Assembly: GCA_001184405.1 (NCBI GenBank)
Contig: LFMX01000021.1
Coordinates: 1-64,000, forward strand
Direction: 5' to 3'
DNA length: 64,000 nucleotides
Source of the DNA: Candidatus Burkholderia humilis
GTDB taxonomy: Bacteria > Pseudomonadota > Gammaproteobacteria > Burkholderiales > Burkholderiaceae
In this document: positions 36,846-46,955 of the stretch, piece by piece
Position numbering within the stretch: position 1 is the stretch's first letter
How the letters are laid out: each line of letters opens with the position of its first letter
The notes under the pieces: generated by a model
What the model saw: the letters and a program-made list of their open reading frames with translations, nothing else
What the model was told of the DNA's origin: nothing
Database searches by the model: none
Program-made: the position numbers and the translations under genes

Positions 36846-39425
36846 ATGTCTCGCACCCAGTTGTTCGCTCGCCGGCTTCGCGCCATCGCCACGTTCGGCC
36901 GCTCGTCGGGCGATTTCGACGTGAAGCAGCTCGCCACGCCCGCGCTGACGGTGATCGTCGGCGCGCTGCTGCTGGTCGTGTTCCAGCATCTTTCGCGCTC
37001 GGTCGATTACAAGTCCGTGATGCACGCGCTGCGCATGATGACGCCGGCCGCCTGGACCGCCGCGCTCTTCGCGACCGCGCTGTCGTTCGCGGCGCTGGTC
37101 GGACGCGATGCCATCGGTTTGCGGCATATCGGCGCGAAGGTGCCGCAATCGTTGCTGTGGCTGGGCGCGACGGTCGGCTCGGCGCTCGGCAACGTGACGG
37201 GCTTCGGCGCGCTGACCGGCGGCGCCGTGCGCTGCCGCGTGTACGGCGCGGCAGACGTGACGCCCGCGCAAGTCGGCCATCTGTCGATTTTCACCGGCGC
37301 GACGCTCGCGCTGTCGCTCGCCTTCATGACGGCGGTCGGTATGGTGTTCTCAGCCGACACGCTTTCCCCGATGATGCGTCTCTCGCCCGTCGCGATCGAA
37401 GCGATCGGCGCGGCGATGCTCGTCGTCTGCGGCCGCGAACAGCGCACGCTGCAATCGCGCTGGAAATGGCTCGCGTTCACCATTCCGACGCGCCGCGATT
37501 TCGTCGCGCAGACCGCGCTCGCTGTGGTCGATGTCTTCGGTGCGGGTCTCGCGCTGTGGGCGCTTCTGCCGGGCGCGGTGCACGTCGGCTTCGGCGAATT
37601 CATGACGGTGTTCTCGGCCGCGATGCTGCTCGGCATGATCGGCCATACGCCGGGCGGCGTCGGCGTCTTCGAAGCGGCGATGGTGTTCGCGCTCGGCGGC
37701 AGCATCCAGACGCCGGAAGTGCTTGCCGCGCTGCTCGCGTATCGCGCGATCTACTTCGGCTTGCCGCTCATTCTTTCCGCTGGCGTAATGGCCGCGTTCG
37801 AAGGCCGCGCGCTGAAAGGGCGCTTCGCGTTTCTCAGCCCGTCGCGCGCATCGCAGCTTGCGCCGCTGTTTTTGTCGATCGTCACGTTCATCGCCGGTTC
37901 GATGCTCGTCATCTCCGGCGCAACGCCCGCGTTCAAGATGCGCATCGCGGTGCTGCAAACGATTATTCCGCTGTGGGTGCTGGAAAGCTCGCAATTGCTC
38001 GGCTCGGTGCTGGGCGTGGTGCTGCTCTTCGTCGCGCGCGGTCTGATGCGCCGTCTCGACGCCGCCTGGTGGCTCGCGCTCGGTCTCGCACTCGCCAACT
38101 TGCTGCTGTCGCTCGCCAAGGGTCTCGCGTTCGTCGAAGTCGGCGTGCTCGCGTTTCTCGTCGTGCTGCTGATCGTGACGCGCGAACGCTTCAATCGCCG
38201 TTCGTCGCTGTTCGCCGAGCGCTTCACGATGACCTGGCTCTTTTCCATCGGCATGGTGATGGCGGTCGCGACGTGGATCATGTTCTTCGCGTTCCGTGAC
38301 GTGCCGTACAACACCGACCTCTGGTGGCAGTTCGCCTTCGACGAGCGCGCTCCGCGTGCCTTGCACGCGACGCTCGCCGCCGGCGTGATCGCCACCGCGT
38401 TCGCCGTCTGGCAACTGCTGCGTCCCTCTGCGGGCCGCTTCGTGAAACCCGCGCCGCAAGATTTAGCCGATGCCGCGCGCATCTTCCGTGCGCAGGAGCG
38501 CAGCGACGCTGGCCTCGCGATGATGGGCGACAAGAGCTTCCTCTTCTCGGAATCGCGCGAGGCGTTTCTGATGTACGCGAAGCACGGCCGCACGTGGGCC
38601 GCGCTGCACGATCCGGTCGGTCCGCGCCGCGAATGGGCGGAACTGATCCGCAAGTTCGTCGAACTCGCGCACGCGCACAACGGCCGCGCGGCGTTCTATC
38701 AGGTTCGCGCCGATGCTTTGCCGCTCTATCTCGACGCCGGTCTCACGCTGATGAAACTCGGCGAGGAAGCGCACGTCGCGCTGGCGGATTTCGATCTGAA
38801 GGGCTCGCACCGCTCGCATCTGCGCTATGCGCTCAAGCGCGGCGAACGCGACGGCTTCGACACGGAAGTGATCGGGCCGGAGCGCATCGCGCAAAGTCTG
38901 CCGATGCTGCGCGCCATCTCCGATGACTGGCTCGAAAGCCGTTCTGCGCGCGAAAAGAGCTTCTCGGTCGCGGCCTTCAACGAAGACTATCTCGCTGCGC
39001 AATCCGTGCTGCTCGTGCGTCAGCAGGGCACGCCGGTCGGGTTCGTCACCTTCATGACGACCGACATGAACACCGAAGCGACGGTCGGCGTGATGCGGCA
39101 TGTCAACGAAGCCTCGTCGTACGCGATGGAATATCTCTTCACGAAGCTCGCGCTGCATCTGAAGGAAGCGGGTTTCAAGTTGCTGTCACTGGGGATCGCG
39201 CCACTGTCGGGCGTGGAGCCAACGCCGCTCGCGTCGCACTGGCACAAGCTGGCGGGTTTGGTGTGGCGCTTCGGCGGCCGTTTCTACAACTTCCGCGGTC
39301 TGCGCGGATTCAAGAGCAAGTTCCAGCCGCGCTGGGAACCGCGTTATCTCGCGGCGTCCGGATCGGTTGGCGTGTTTTTTACTTTGGCGGATCTCTCGCT
39401 TCTCGCGGGTGGCTGGCGTTCATGA
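36846..39425 (+). CDS. mprF: Lysylphosphatidylglycerol synthase/flippase MprF
   Basis: The 859-residue protein has an N-terminal flippase part of about 14 membrane helices (for example LTVIVGALLLVVFQHLSRSV, TFIAGSMLVISGA) and a C-terminal cytosolic domain (DUF2156 type) that moves lysine from lysyl-tRNA to phosphatidylglycerol. Visible parts of that domain are FLFSESREAFLMYAKHGRTW, HDPVGPRREW, RAAFYQVRADALPLYLDAGL and GFKLLSLGIAPLSG. Aminoacylated lipid reduces negative membrane charge and raises resistance to cationic peptides and acid. The frame is complete and overlaps acvB by ATGA. It stands out as one of the largest intact genes in a decayed region. Confidence 0.93.
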   Translation: MSRTQLFARRLRAIATFGRSSGDFDVKQLATPALTVIVGALLLVVFQHLSRSVDYKSVMHALRMMTPAAWTAALFATALSFAALVGRDAIGLRHIGAKVPQSLLWLGATVGSALGNVTGFGALTGGAVRCRVYGAADVTPAQVGHLSIFTGATLALSLAFMTAVGMVFSADTLSPMMRLSPVAIEAIGAAMLVVCGREQRTLQSRWKWLAFTIPTRRDFVAQTALAVVDVFGAGLALWALLPGAVHVGFGEFMTVFSAAMLLGMIGHTPGGVGVFEAAMVFALGGSIQTPEVLAALLAYRAIYFGLPLILSAGVMAAFEGRALKGRFAFLSPSRASQLAPLFLSIVTFIAGSMLVISGATPAFKMRIAVLQTIIPLWVLESSQLLGSVLGVVLLFVARGLMRRLDAAWWLALGLALANLLLSLAKGLAFVEVGVLAFLVVLLIVTRERFNRRSSLFAERFTMTWLFSIGMVMAVATWIMFFAFRDVPYNTDLWWQFAFDERAPRALHATLAAGVIATAFAVWQLLRPSAGRFVKPAPQDLADAARIFRAQERSDAGLAMMGDKSFLFSESREAFLMYAKHGRTWAALHDPVGPRREWAELIRKFVELAHAHNGRAAFYQVRADALPLYLDAGLTLMKLGEEAHVALADFDLKGSHRSHLRYALKRGERDGFDTEVIGPERIAQSLPMLRAISDDWLESRSAREKSFSVAAFNEDYLAAQSVLLVRQQGTPVGFVTFMTTDMNTEATVGVMRHVNEASSYAMEYLFTKLALHLKEAGFKLLSLGIAPLSGVEPTPLASHWHKLAGLVWRFGGRFYNFRGLRGFKSKFQPRWEPRYLAASGSVGVFFTLADLSLLAGGWRS

Positions 39426-40744
39426 AATTCCTGAGCAAGAAAGTGGTGATGGCGGCGCTGTCGGGCGTCGTCATGGCAAGCGCTGCGCACGCAGCCGAAA
39501 TGATTCCCGGCGGCCGATACGGCCAGGTCGCGCTGACCAAGCCGGCCGGCGCGATGACCGGCTTCGTCGTGCTGTTCTCCGAGAAGGGCGGCTGGAACAG
39601 TTCCGATCAGCAGGCGGCCGACGCGCTCGCCGCGAAGGGCGCGATGGTCATCGGCGTCGACACGTCGCGCTACGCGAAAAATCTCAAGGCCGACAAGACC
39701 GAAAAGGAATGCAAAAACCTCGTCGGCGATGCCGAGAACATGAGCCATCAGCTCGAGCGCACCGTGCAGACGGATCGCTATTTCTCGCCGATTTTCGTCG
39801 GCACCGGGCAGGGCGCGATCGTCGCCGAAAGCTCGCTAAAGCAGGCGCCGGACAACACGGTGGCGGGCGCGGTATCGCTGGCATCGGACCCGATGCTCGA
39901 CGCGCGTTTCAATCCGTGCCCACCGGATTCGACCATCATCCATCAGAAGGGTTTGCCGGGCTTTTTCGAGTACACGGCCTTGCTCGAAGCGGGCCGCACG
40001 AAGGCCGATGTCATTCTCGCGATGACCGCGCCGCATCTGAAAAAGCCTGAGGCGGCGGTGGCGGCAGCGCCCGCATCGCAAGCCGATGCCGCGCGCGACA
40101 CGGACGTTTCCGATCTACCGCTGATCGAACTGCGCGCATCGCAGCCGACCGATCTGCTCGCGATCGTCATTTCCGGCGACGGCGGCTGGCGCGATCTCGA
40201 CAAGACGATGGCCTTGGCGATGCAGAAGGACGGGGTATCGGTGATCGGTATCGATTCGCTGCGTTACTTCTGGAGCGAGAAGACGTCGCAGCAGACGGCC
40301 AACGATATCGCTCGCGTGGTCCGTGCGTACAGTGCGCGCTGGCATACGAGTCATGTCGCGCTGCTCGGCTATTCGTTTGGCGCGGACGTGATGCCGTTCG
40401 CCTACAACCGTCTGCCCGACGATGTGCGCGCGCAAGTGTCGTATATCTCGCTGATGGGTTTTTCGCCCGCGGCGGATTTTCAGATTCGCGTGACGGCCTG
40501 GATGGGCATGCCCGTGAGCGACAAGGCGCTCAAGACGCGTCCGGAACTGGACAAGCTGCCGCCCGCGATGGTGCAGTGTATTTACGGCGAGAGCGAGGAC
40601 AATACGCTGTGCCCGACGCTGACGAAGACGGGTATCGAAGTCGTGAAGCTGCCGGGCGATCACCACTTCGGCGGCGATTACGACGTGCTTGCGAAGCGGA
40701 TTCTGGCGGGGTGGCGCAAGCAGATCGAGGCGCGGAAGACTTAA
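39422..40744 (+). CDS. acvB: AcvB/VirJ-family periplasmic protein
   Basis: The 440-residue protein has a signal peptide (MKFLSKKVVMAALSGVVMAS, cleavage near AHA) and two alpha/beta-hydrolase-like lobes. The second has the nucleophile motif LLGYSFGADVMPF, a loop VISGDGGWRDLDKTMALAMQ and a late His in LPGDHHFGGDYD. In Agrobacterium AcvB, encoded after the mprF homologue lpiA, hydrolyses lysyl-phosphatidylglycerol in the periplasm; the same operon order is seen here. Start and stop overlap with mprF (ATGA), so translation is coupled. The Ala-rich linker KKPEAAVAAAPASQADAA separates the lobes. It is intact. Confidence 0.9.
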   Translation: MKFLSKKVVMAALSGVVMASAAHAAEMIPGGRYGQVALTKPAGAMTGFVVLFSEKGGWNSSDQQAADALAAKGAMVIGVDTSRYAKNLKADKTEKECKNLVGDAENMSHQLERTVQTDRYFSPIFVGTGQGAIVAESSLKQAPDNTVAGAVSLASDPMLDARFNPCPPDSTIIHQKGLPGFFEYTALLEAGRTKADVILAMTAPHLKKPEAAVAAAPASQADAARDTDVSDLPLIELRASQPTDLLAIVISGDGGWRDLDKTMALAMQKDGVSVIGIDSLRYFWSEKTSQQTANDIARVVRAYSARWHTSHVALLGYSFGADVMPFAYNRLPDDVRAQVSYISLMGFSPAADFQIRVTAWMGMPVSDKALKTRPELDKLPPAMVQCIYGESEDNTLCPTLTKTGIEVVKLPGDHHFGGDYDVLAKRILAGWRKQIEARKT

Positions 40745-40751
40745 GATGATT

Positions 40752-40790
40752 CGAACGGCGCGCGGGTGGGAATTGGCGCGCCGTTTTCTT
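40752..40790. terminator. Bidirectional hairpin terminator
   Basis: AACGGCGCGC (40754-40763) pairs with GCGCGCCGTT (40776-40785), followed by TTCTTT, between acvB and the converging antitoxin gene. Confidence 0.75.
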
Positions 40791-41104
40791 TAAAGCGTTC
40801 CCAGTAGTCCAAGCATTTCCGGATGTTTTTCGACTAATCGAATCAGTACGGCTGCCTGAGTGTTCGGTTTCGCTTTGCCTTGTTCCCAGTTCTGCCATGT
40901 CCGCAGATTCACCCGCAGCCTGAGCGCCATAACTGCCTGTGAGACATGCACCGATTCGCGGACGTGGCGAATCTCTTCGGCGGTGATGGTCACCGGCGGT
41001 CCTTCTTCGACGGACACACGACGCAGCGTAACCTTGTCGTCACGTTCATCGCTCAGTGCTTCAAAGCCCTCGACGAGTTCATCGAACAGGTTTCGCTTTT
41101 TCAT
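40790..41104 (-). CDS. Helix-turn-helix antitoxin (HigA/NadS-like)
   Basis: The 104-residue protein starts MKKRNLFDELVEGFEALSDE and has a C-terminal XRE-type DNA-binding domain (ITAEEIRHVRESVHVSQAVM, NLRTWQNWEQGKAKPNTQAA). This layout is typical of antitoxins encoded after RelE/HigB-type toxins. Its ATG overlaps the toxin stop (41101-41104). The antitoxin is intact while the toxin is frameshifted, so it can no longer be needed for neutralisation but may still repress its promoter. Confidence 0.85.
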   Translation of the reverse strand: MKKRNLFDELVEGFEALSDERDDKVTLRRVSVEEGPPVTITAEEIRHVRESVHVSQAVMALRLRVNLRTWQNWEQGKAKPNTQAAVLIRLVEKHPEMLGLLGTL

Positions 41105-41444
41105 GATGCACTCCGTTTGTCGATTTCTCGTTCCAACAGTCGCGACAACATCTTGCGTTCATCGGTGGACAGGTCGTTCATCTCGTCCTTGTCGTAAACC
41201 GTGAACATCCAGAATTGTGCTCCGCCGAGCCACCAATAATAGATCACGCGCAGTCCGCCGCGTTTTCTCTTGCCGCGCCGTTTGTCTCCATAGCGAATTT
41301 TCCGCAATCCGCCTGTTCCCTTATGAGATCGCCGGCTTCCGGATTGCCAAGCAAATGCACTTGCAAAGCGCGATATTCATCGTCGGAAAGGTAGTCGGAG
41401 CGGAAACGTTGAAACGGCGGGAGTTCCACGAAGACTGCTTTCAT
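41101..41444 (-). pseudogene. RelE/HigB-type toxin, one-base deletion
   Basis: From ATG 41444 the first frame gives MKAVFVELPPFQRFRSDYLS and LQVHLLGNPEAGDLIR. Then ATAAGGGAACAGGCG lacks one G (near 41318) relative to the expected IRGTGGLRKIRY. The second frame carries GLRKIRYGDKRRGKRKRGGL, VIYYWWLGGAQFWMFTVYDK and ends at 41101. RelE-fold toxins cut mRNA on the ribosome, and the basic GGLRK segment and Tyr-rich strand are part of that fold. The truncated product lacks the catalytic half. Loss of the toxin relieves the addiction pressure to keep the pair. Confidence 0.87.
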
Positions 41445-41490
41445 CCGCTCGAATATATGCAAATAGCGTATATTTCGCAAGTCGGCAGCT

Positions 41491-41916
41491 ATGTCGGGTT
41501 ACTCTATTCGGACTCCCCCACCCAAGTCCGCCATTTCCCTCATCGATCACCTCGACCATCTCGTCCTCACCTGCGTCGACGTCGAAGCCACGCAGCGCTT
41601 CTACGTCGACGTTCTGCAAATGAAGCTCGAAACCTTCGGCGATGGCCGCATGGCGTTTCGCTTCGGCAATCAGAAAATCAATGTCCACGTGCGCGGCAAG
41701 GAATACGAGCCGAAAGCGCATATTCCCGCGCCGGGCGCGCTCGATCTGTGTTTCATCGCCGCCGTGCCGCTGGATCAGGTGATCGAGCGGCTCGGGCAGA
41801 TGAACGTGCCGATTATCGACGGTCCGGTCGAGCGCACGAGCGCGACGCACAAACTGCGCTCGGTCTATGTGCGCGATCCGGACTTCAATCTCATCGAGAT
41901 ATCGGAAACGCTTTGA
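41491..41916 (+). CDS. VOC-family (glyoxalase-like) protein
   Basis: The 141-residue protein has one vicinal-oxygen-chelate module pair: IDHLDHLVLTCVDVEATQRF with the first metal-binding His, YVDVLQMKLETF, KAHIPAPGALDLCFIA and the end SVYVRDPDFNLIEISETL with the usual Glu ligand. Members include glyoxalase, fosfomycin-resistance and dioxygenase-like enzymes; the substrate here is unknown. The frame is intact. It starts just upstream of, and divergent from, the toxin gene. Confidence 0.85.
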   Translation: MSGYSIRTPPPKSAISLIDHLDHLVLTCVDVEATQRFYVDVLQMKLETFGDGRMAFRFGNQKINVHVRGKEYEPKAHIPAPGALDLCFIAAVPLDQVIERLGQMNVPIIDGPVERTSATHKLRSVYVRDPDFNLIEISETL

Positions 41917-42426
41917 TCAGGCGAGCGGCCCGAGAAAATCGCGCTTGCCGATCGGCGCGCCGAGATGACGCAGGATGTCGTGCGTCGTCACGACGTGGAA
42001 GTAGAAGTTCGGCAGGCCGAAATCGAAGAGATAATCCGCGCCCGAAAACGACGGCGAAAAGTCCGGAAATTTGAGCGTGATCGTGCGCGCATCACAGCCC
42101 GCGAGCGCGGATTTATCGATGCTCCTCAGAAACGCAATCGTCTTCGCAATGCGCTCTTGCAGCGCGACGAAACTGTCTTCGTTATCCTCGAACTTCGGCG
42201 CTTCGACATCGGCGAGACGCGTGGCCGAGAGCTTCGAGGTATCGCTTGCGCGCTGGATTTGCGCGATCAAAGGCAGCATGTCGGGCGCGAGGCGCGCATC
42301 GAGCACATCGGCGTGGGACAGGCCTTTTTCATCGGCGAAGGCGGCGCCTTTTTTCAGCAAGTCGGAACAGACTTCGAGTCCGCGGATGAAAACCGGAATC
42401 GATGCGCGATACATCGTCAGTGACAT
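41917..42426 (-). CDS. DUF1993-type protein
   Basis: The 169-residue protein starts MSLTMYRASIPVFIRGLEVC and has LLKKGAAFADEKGLSHADV, LAPDMLPLIAQIQRASD and the end FYFHVVTTHDILRHLGAPIG, matching DUF1993, a DinB-like four-helix bundle family. The His residues of the last helix could bind metal. Its stop codon directly abuts the VOC gene stop (converging). The frame is intact; the function is unknown. Confidence 0.82.
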   Translation of the reverse strand: MSLTMYRASIPVFIRGLEVCSDLLKKGAAFADEKGLSHADVLDARLAPDMLPLIAQIQRASDTSKLSATRLADVEAPKFEDNEDSFVALQERIAKTIAFLRSIDKSALAGCDARTITLKFPDFSPSFSGADYLFDFGLPNFYFHVVTTHDILRHLGAPIGKRDFLGPLA

Positions 42427-42491
42427 GGGAATGAGCTCCTCGGTGTTTTTTTGACAAGGACATCAGCATAGCGCCCCGCGAGCGCACGCGC

Positions 42492-42671
42492 TCAAGCGGC
42501 CGGATGACGCGCTTCCCACGCGCGCAACGCGGCTTGGTAGCGTTCGAGCGCGGCATCGTATAAATCGAAGACGCAGGGATTGCAGCCGCTCTGGCAGCAA
42601 TCATCCGGCAGCGGACGTTCGGGCGGAACGGGGCGCGGATCGTCATCGGATTGATCGGATTCGTCGGTCAT
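42492..42671 (-). CDS. Small oxidoreductase-like Cys-motif protein
   Basis: The 59-residue protein starts MTDESDQSDDDPRPVPPERP and contains a Cys cluster (DDCCQSGCNPCVFDLYDAA; Cys at 25, 26, 30, 33). This is the signature of the small oxidoreductase-like N-terminal domain family found also in eukaryotic mitochondrial proteins. The Cys set may bind a metal. It is complete and lies between DUF1993 and the divergent acylase pseudogene. Confidence 0.72.
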   Translation of the reverse strand: MTDESDQSDDDPRPVPPERPLPDDCCQSGCNPCVFDLYDAALERYQAALRAWEARHPAA

Positions 42672-42842
42672 GAAACGTACTGTGCGCGTGCAAACGTCCA
42701 TTGTGCCGTCGAGCGGAAAAAGCGCACGCGCGTCTAGATTTTGGCGGCGATGCCGCTCGCCACGAATGCAATACTCGGCACGAGGCTGTGGATGATCCGG
42801 CACTGCGTTGAAAACATCGTCGAACGGACAAGGATTTTCCCG

Positions 42843-45221
42843 ATGAACCGAACCGTCAGGCTTGCTGGTTTTGGCAAATTCGTTGGAACGCTCGCGTGCG
42901 CATTGCTGGCGAGTTGCGCAGCGCCGCCCGACAAGAATGTGAGCCCGACGCCACAGACGGCTTTCAGCGCGGAAATCCGCCGTACCACGGACGGCATTCC
43001 GCATATTCGCGCGGCCAATTGGGGCAGTCTCGGCTTCGGTTTCGGCTACGCGCAGGCGCAAGACAATCTCTGCCCGCTCGCCGATGGTTTCGTCACCTAT
43101 CGCGGCGAGCGCGCCGCCACTTTCGGCGCGGACGCGCGGCCCGCGACGCCCGCGACCTTCGGCCAGCCGCGCAATATCGACGCGGACTTCTTCTTTCGAT
43201 TCGTCATCGACCGGGCCGCGATCGAGCGGTATCGCGCAGCGCAATCGACGGAACTGCGTACGCTGATCGATGGCTTCGCCGCCGGCTACGACCGCTACAT
43301 CGCCGATCTGAACGCGGGAGGCGAGCCGGGCCCGCACGCGGCGTGTCGCGGCACAAACCGTGGGTCGTCAAGATCGATCCGGACGATATCTACCGCCGTC
43401 TCATCGCCGCGAATCTCGTGGGTGGCGCGGTGCGCTTCGTGCAACCGATTGCGCTCGCGCATCCGCCGCAAGCGGGCGCCGATAACGCGCCGCCGGCCGG
43501 TCTCGATTCGCTGCGTTTTCCGCTGACCGATACGCCCGGCATCGGCAGTAACGCGCTCGCTTTCGGCGCGGATCACGCGTGATAAACGCAGCATCCTGTT
43601 CGGCAATCCACACTGGTTTTGGCGCGGCCCGGACCGTTTTTATCAGGCGCAACTGACGATTCCCGGCACGGTGAACGTCGCGGGCGTGTCGTTTCTCGGC
43701 GTGCCGCTGATCGTGCTCGGCTTCAACGACAACATCGCGTGGACGCACACGGTGTCCAGCGCGCGGTGCTTCGGCCTGTTCCAGTTGACGCTCGATCCCG
43801 CCGATCCGACGCGCTATCTCGTCGATGGCCAGTCTGAGCCGATGACGCCAGTCACGCTGTCCGTCGCGCGCCGCGCCGACGGCAGCATGGAAACGATCAC
43901 GCGCACGCTGTATCGATCGCGCTACGGTCCGCTGATCGATCTTTCTTCGATGGCGCCCACGCTCGGCTGGAACGCGCAGTACGCCTTTACCTTGCGCGAC
44001 GTGAACGCCGACAACGCGCGCGCGTTCCAGAACTTTTTCGCGTGGAATCAGGCGCGCTCGCTGACGGATTTCATCGCCATTCAGAAACGCTACGCCGCGA
44101 TGCCGATGGCGAATACCTTCGCCATCGGCAAGGGCGACAAGCGCGCGTATTTCACGGACATCGGCGCGATTCCGAACGTGCCCGACGCACTCGCCGATGC
44201 CTGCACGACACCCGTAGGCAGCGCCTTCGCGAGCCGCGTGTCGGGCGTGCCGTTTCTCGATGGATCGAAGAGCGCGTGTGCCTGGCGTATCGATCCAGCG
44301 AGCGTGCAACCGGGCGCGCTGCCCGTCGAACAGTTGCCGACGACTGCGCGCGGCGATTACGTCGGCAATTTCAACGACAGCTACTGGCTCACGAATGCGA
44401 ACGTGCCGATGTCGGGCTATCCGCGGATCGCGGGCGCAGCGGGTGCGGCGGGCGTCGAGCAATCGCTGCGTACGCGCTACGGTCACGCGCTCGCCGCGCG
44501 TTTGCAGCGCGATTCCGGCGGCGTCACGCGCGACGGGCTCGAATCGGCGGTGCTCGAGGCGGGATCGATGTCGGAGCAGTTGTATCCCAAGCCATTGCTC
44601 GATGCCGTGTGCGACGTGCTGCGCAACTGGAACGGCACGGCGGACATCGACGCGCGCGGCGCGAATCTGTGGGACGAGTTCTGGATGCGCGTGACGAAGA
44701 TCGCGCCCGAGCGCTTGTACGCGACGCCATTCGATCCGTCCAAGCCGCTCACGACGCCTAGCGGCTTCAACATCGACAATCCCGGCGTCGTGCAGGACTT
44801 GCGGCAGGCGCTCGGCGGGGCGGCGCTCGCGTTGTCGCTAAACGGTTTCGCGCTGGATTCGCGGCGCGGCGACTTGCTCTACACGACGCGCAACGGCGCG
44901 CGCGTGCCGCTTTACGGGGGTTGCGACGAGCAGGGCTACTTCACGATCGTGCGCGCGCGGCGTGCGCTCGACAACAAGGGTTATCCGATGGAACCGGCCG
45001 GGCAGGGCAACAGCTACGTGCAGATCGTGACGTTCGGCGCGGCCGGCGTGGAAGCGGACACGATGCTTTCGCACTCCGAATCCGACGATCCCGCCTCGCC
45101 CCATTCCGGCGATGCCACGCGCGCCTTTGCGGCGAAGCGCTGGCAGCGTTTCCCCTTCACCGATCAGGCGATCGATTCGGATCCGGCGGCATCGCGCGTG
45201 GTCCTATCGGACGCGCGATAA
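42843..45221 (+). pseudogene. Penicillin/acyl-homoserine-lactone acylase family protein, two frameshifts
   Basis: The protein starts MNRTVRLAGFGKFVGTLACA with a lipoprotein-like LLASC. The alpha-chain region (RRTTDGIPHIRAANWGSLGF, GFGYAQAQDNLC) is followed by a frameshift near 43348 and a linker with KPWVVKIDPDDIYRRLIAAN. The autocatalytic site GIGSNALAFGADH, where Ser becomes the N-terminal nucleophile, is followed directly by a second frameshift near 43580. The beta chain then stays open to 45221 (NPHWFWRGPDRFYQAQL, FNDNIAWTHTVSSARC). These enzymes hydrolyse amide bonds of beta-lactams or acyl-homoserine lactones; which one cannot be read. Only the beta-chain part, without its start, is open. 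Confidence 0.85.
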
Positions 45222-45340
45222 CACGCGTGGGCAATTTGTAAGGCAGTCTGAAAAAATTCGAGTCGAATCACGAATGTCGAGTTTATGTACGGTCGAGCGA
45301 CGGCCAAAACACGTCTAAAATGTTGGTTTGCCCGCATGGA

Positions 45341-46817
45341 ATGAATCTCATGACACCCGGCGACAGCACCCTCCACGCAGAAACCGTTCAGCTCGATTCC
45401 GCCAAACTCTGCGAATTCGTCGACCAGAAATGGAACGATGAAATCGTGCCCGCGTTGACCGATTACATCGCCGTTCCGGCAAAAAGCCCGATGTTCGATG
45501 CCGATTGGGTACGGCACGGCTTTATCGAACGCGTCGTCACCGATGCGCTCGACTAGGTCAAGGCGCAGCCCGTCAAAGGACTGAAGGCCGAAATCGTGCG
45601 TCTTCCCGGCCGCACGCCCGTCATCTTTTTCGAGACGCCCGCGACGCGTTCGGGCAGCACGGAAACGGTCGTGCTGTACGGCCACCTCGACAAGCAGCCG
45701 GAATTCGAAGGCTAGCGCAGCGATCTCGGTCCGTGGACGCCGAAGCTCGAGGACGGCAAGCTCTACGGCCGCGGCGGCGCCGACGATGGCTATGCGACCA
45801 CGCGAGCATCACCGCGATCGCGGCGCTGGACAAGCAGGGCGTGGAGCGGCCGCGCTGTGTGGGCATCATCGAAACGTGTGAGGAATCGGGCAGTTACGAT
45901 TTGCTGCCGTACATCGATGCCTTGCGCGACAAGCTCGGCGATGTCGGTCTCGTCATCTGTCTGGATTCGTGCGCGCGCAACTACGATCAACTCTGGCTGA
46001 CGACCTCGCTGCGCGGTCTCGTCGCCGGCGATCTCGAAATTCAGGTGCTCGAAGAAGGTCTGCATTCGGGCGGTTACGGCGGCATCGCACCTTCGACATT
46101 CCGGATCATGCGTCAGCTTTTCGAGCGTCTGGAAGATGCCGCGACCGGCAATCTGCTGCCAAGGATTTTCATTGCGCGATTCCGTCGCAACGTCTGCGCG
46201 AAGCGGAAGCGACCGCAACAATTCTCGGCAACGATATCTGGAAGAAACTGCCGTGGAGTTGCGGTCAGGACGGCGGCAGCGTGTTGCCGGTCACGACCGA
46301 TCCGCAGGAAGCGCTGATCAATTCGACGTGGCGGCTGTCGCTGACGGTGACGGGCGCGGCCGGTTTGCCCGCCCTCGCGGATGCCGGCAACGTGCTCGTG
46401 CCGCGCACCGCGTTCAAGCTGTCGTTGCGCCTGCCGCCGCTCGTCGAAGCGACGGAAGCGCTCGCGAAACTCAAGGCGCTGCTCGAATTCGATCCGCCGT
46501 ACAACGCGAAGGTCACGTTCAAGCCGGAAGTCGGCCCAGTGACTGGCTGGAGCGCACCGGAACTTGCACCGTGGCTGGCGTCATCAATGAACGATGCATC
46601 GCGCACGCACTTCGGCGCGGACGTCGCATTCATGGGTCAGGGTGGCACCATTCCGCTGATGAATACGCTCAAGGAAGGGTTCTCGCGCTCGCAATTCATG
46701 GTGTGCGGCGTGCTCGGCCCGAAATCGAACGCGCACGGTCCGAACGAATTTCTCGATGTGCCGTACGCGCGCAAACTTACGGCATCGGTGGCCGAAATGA
46801 TTGCGAAAGCGCCCTGA
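45341..46817 (+). pseudogene. M20-family metallopeptidase, two stops and two frameshifts
   Basis: The sequence ATLTDYIAVPAKSPMFD, ETVVLYGHLDKQPEFEG (first zinc-site His and Asp), GRGGADDGYA (bridging Asp region) and GIIETCEESGSYDLLPYI (Glu pair) mark a dizinc M20 peptidase. Lesions are TAG at 45554-45556 for Trp in LDWVKAQP, TAG at 45713-45715 for Trp in EGWRSDLGPW, a frameshift near 45797 and another near 46163 (LLPRIF against KDFHCAIPSQRL). The end GPNEFLDVPYARKLTASVAE supplies the last zinc-site region. Both stops arose from TGG by single G-to-A changes. Confidence 0.9.
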
Positions 46818-46829
46818 GTTCTTCATCTC

Positions 46830-46856
46830 AAGCCCGCTTAAATGCGGGCTTTTTTA
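46830..46856 (+). terminator. Terminator after the M20 gene
   Basis: AAGCCCGC and GCGGGCTTTTTT pair around TTAAAT, 13 bases after the stop codon. Confidence 0.85.
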
Positions 46857-46955
46857 CGCTTAAACTGGTAAGGCCAGTTGATCGCCTGTACAGTGTGAAG
46901 CCTGCGTGTCTCGAAATAACGCGTACACATCACTGATAAGGAGACGAGAGCCGCA

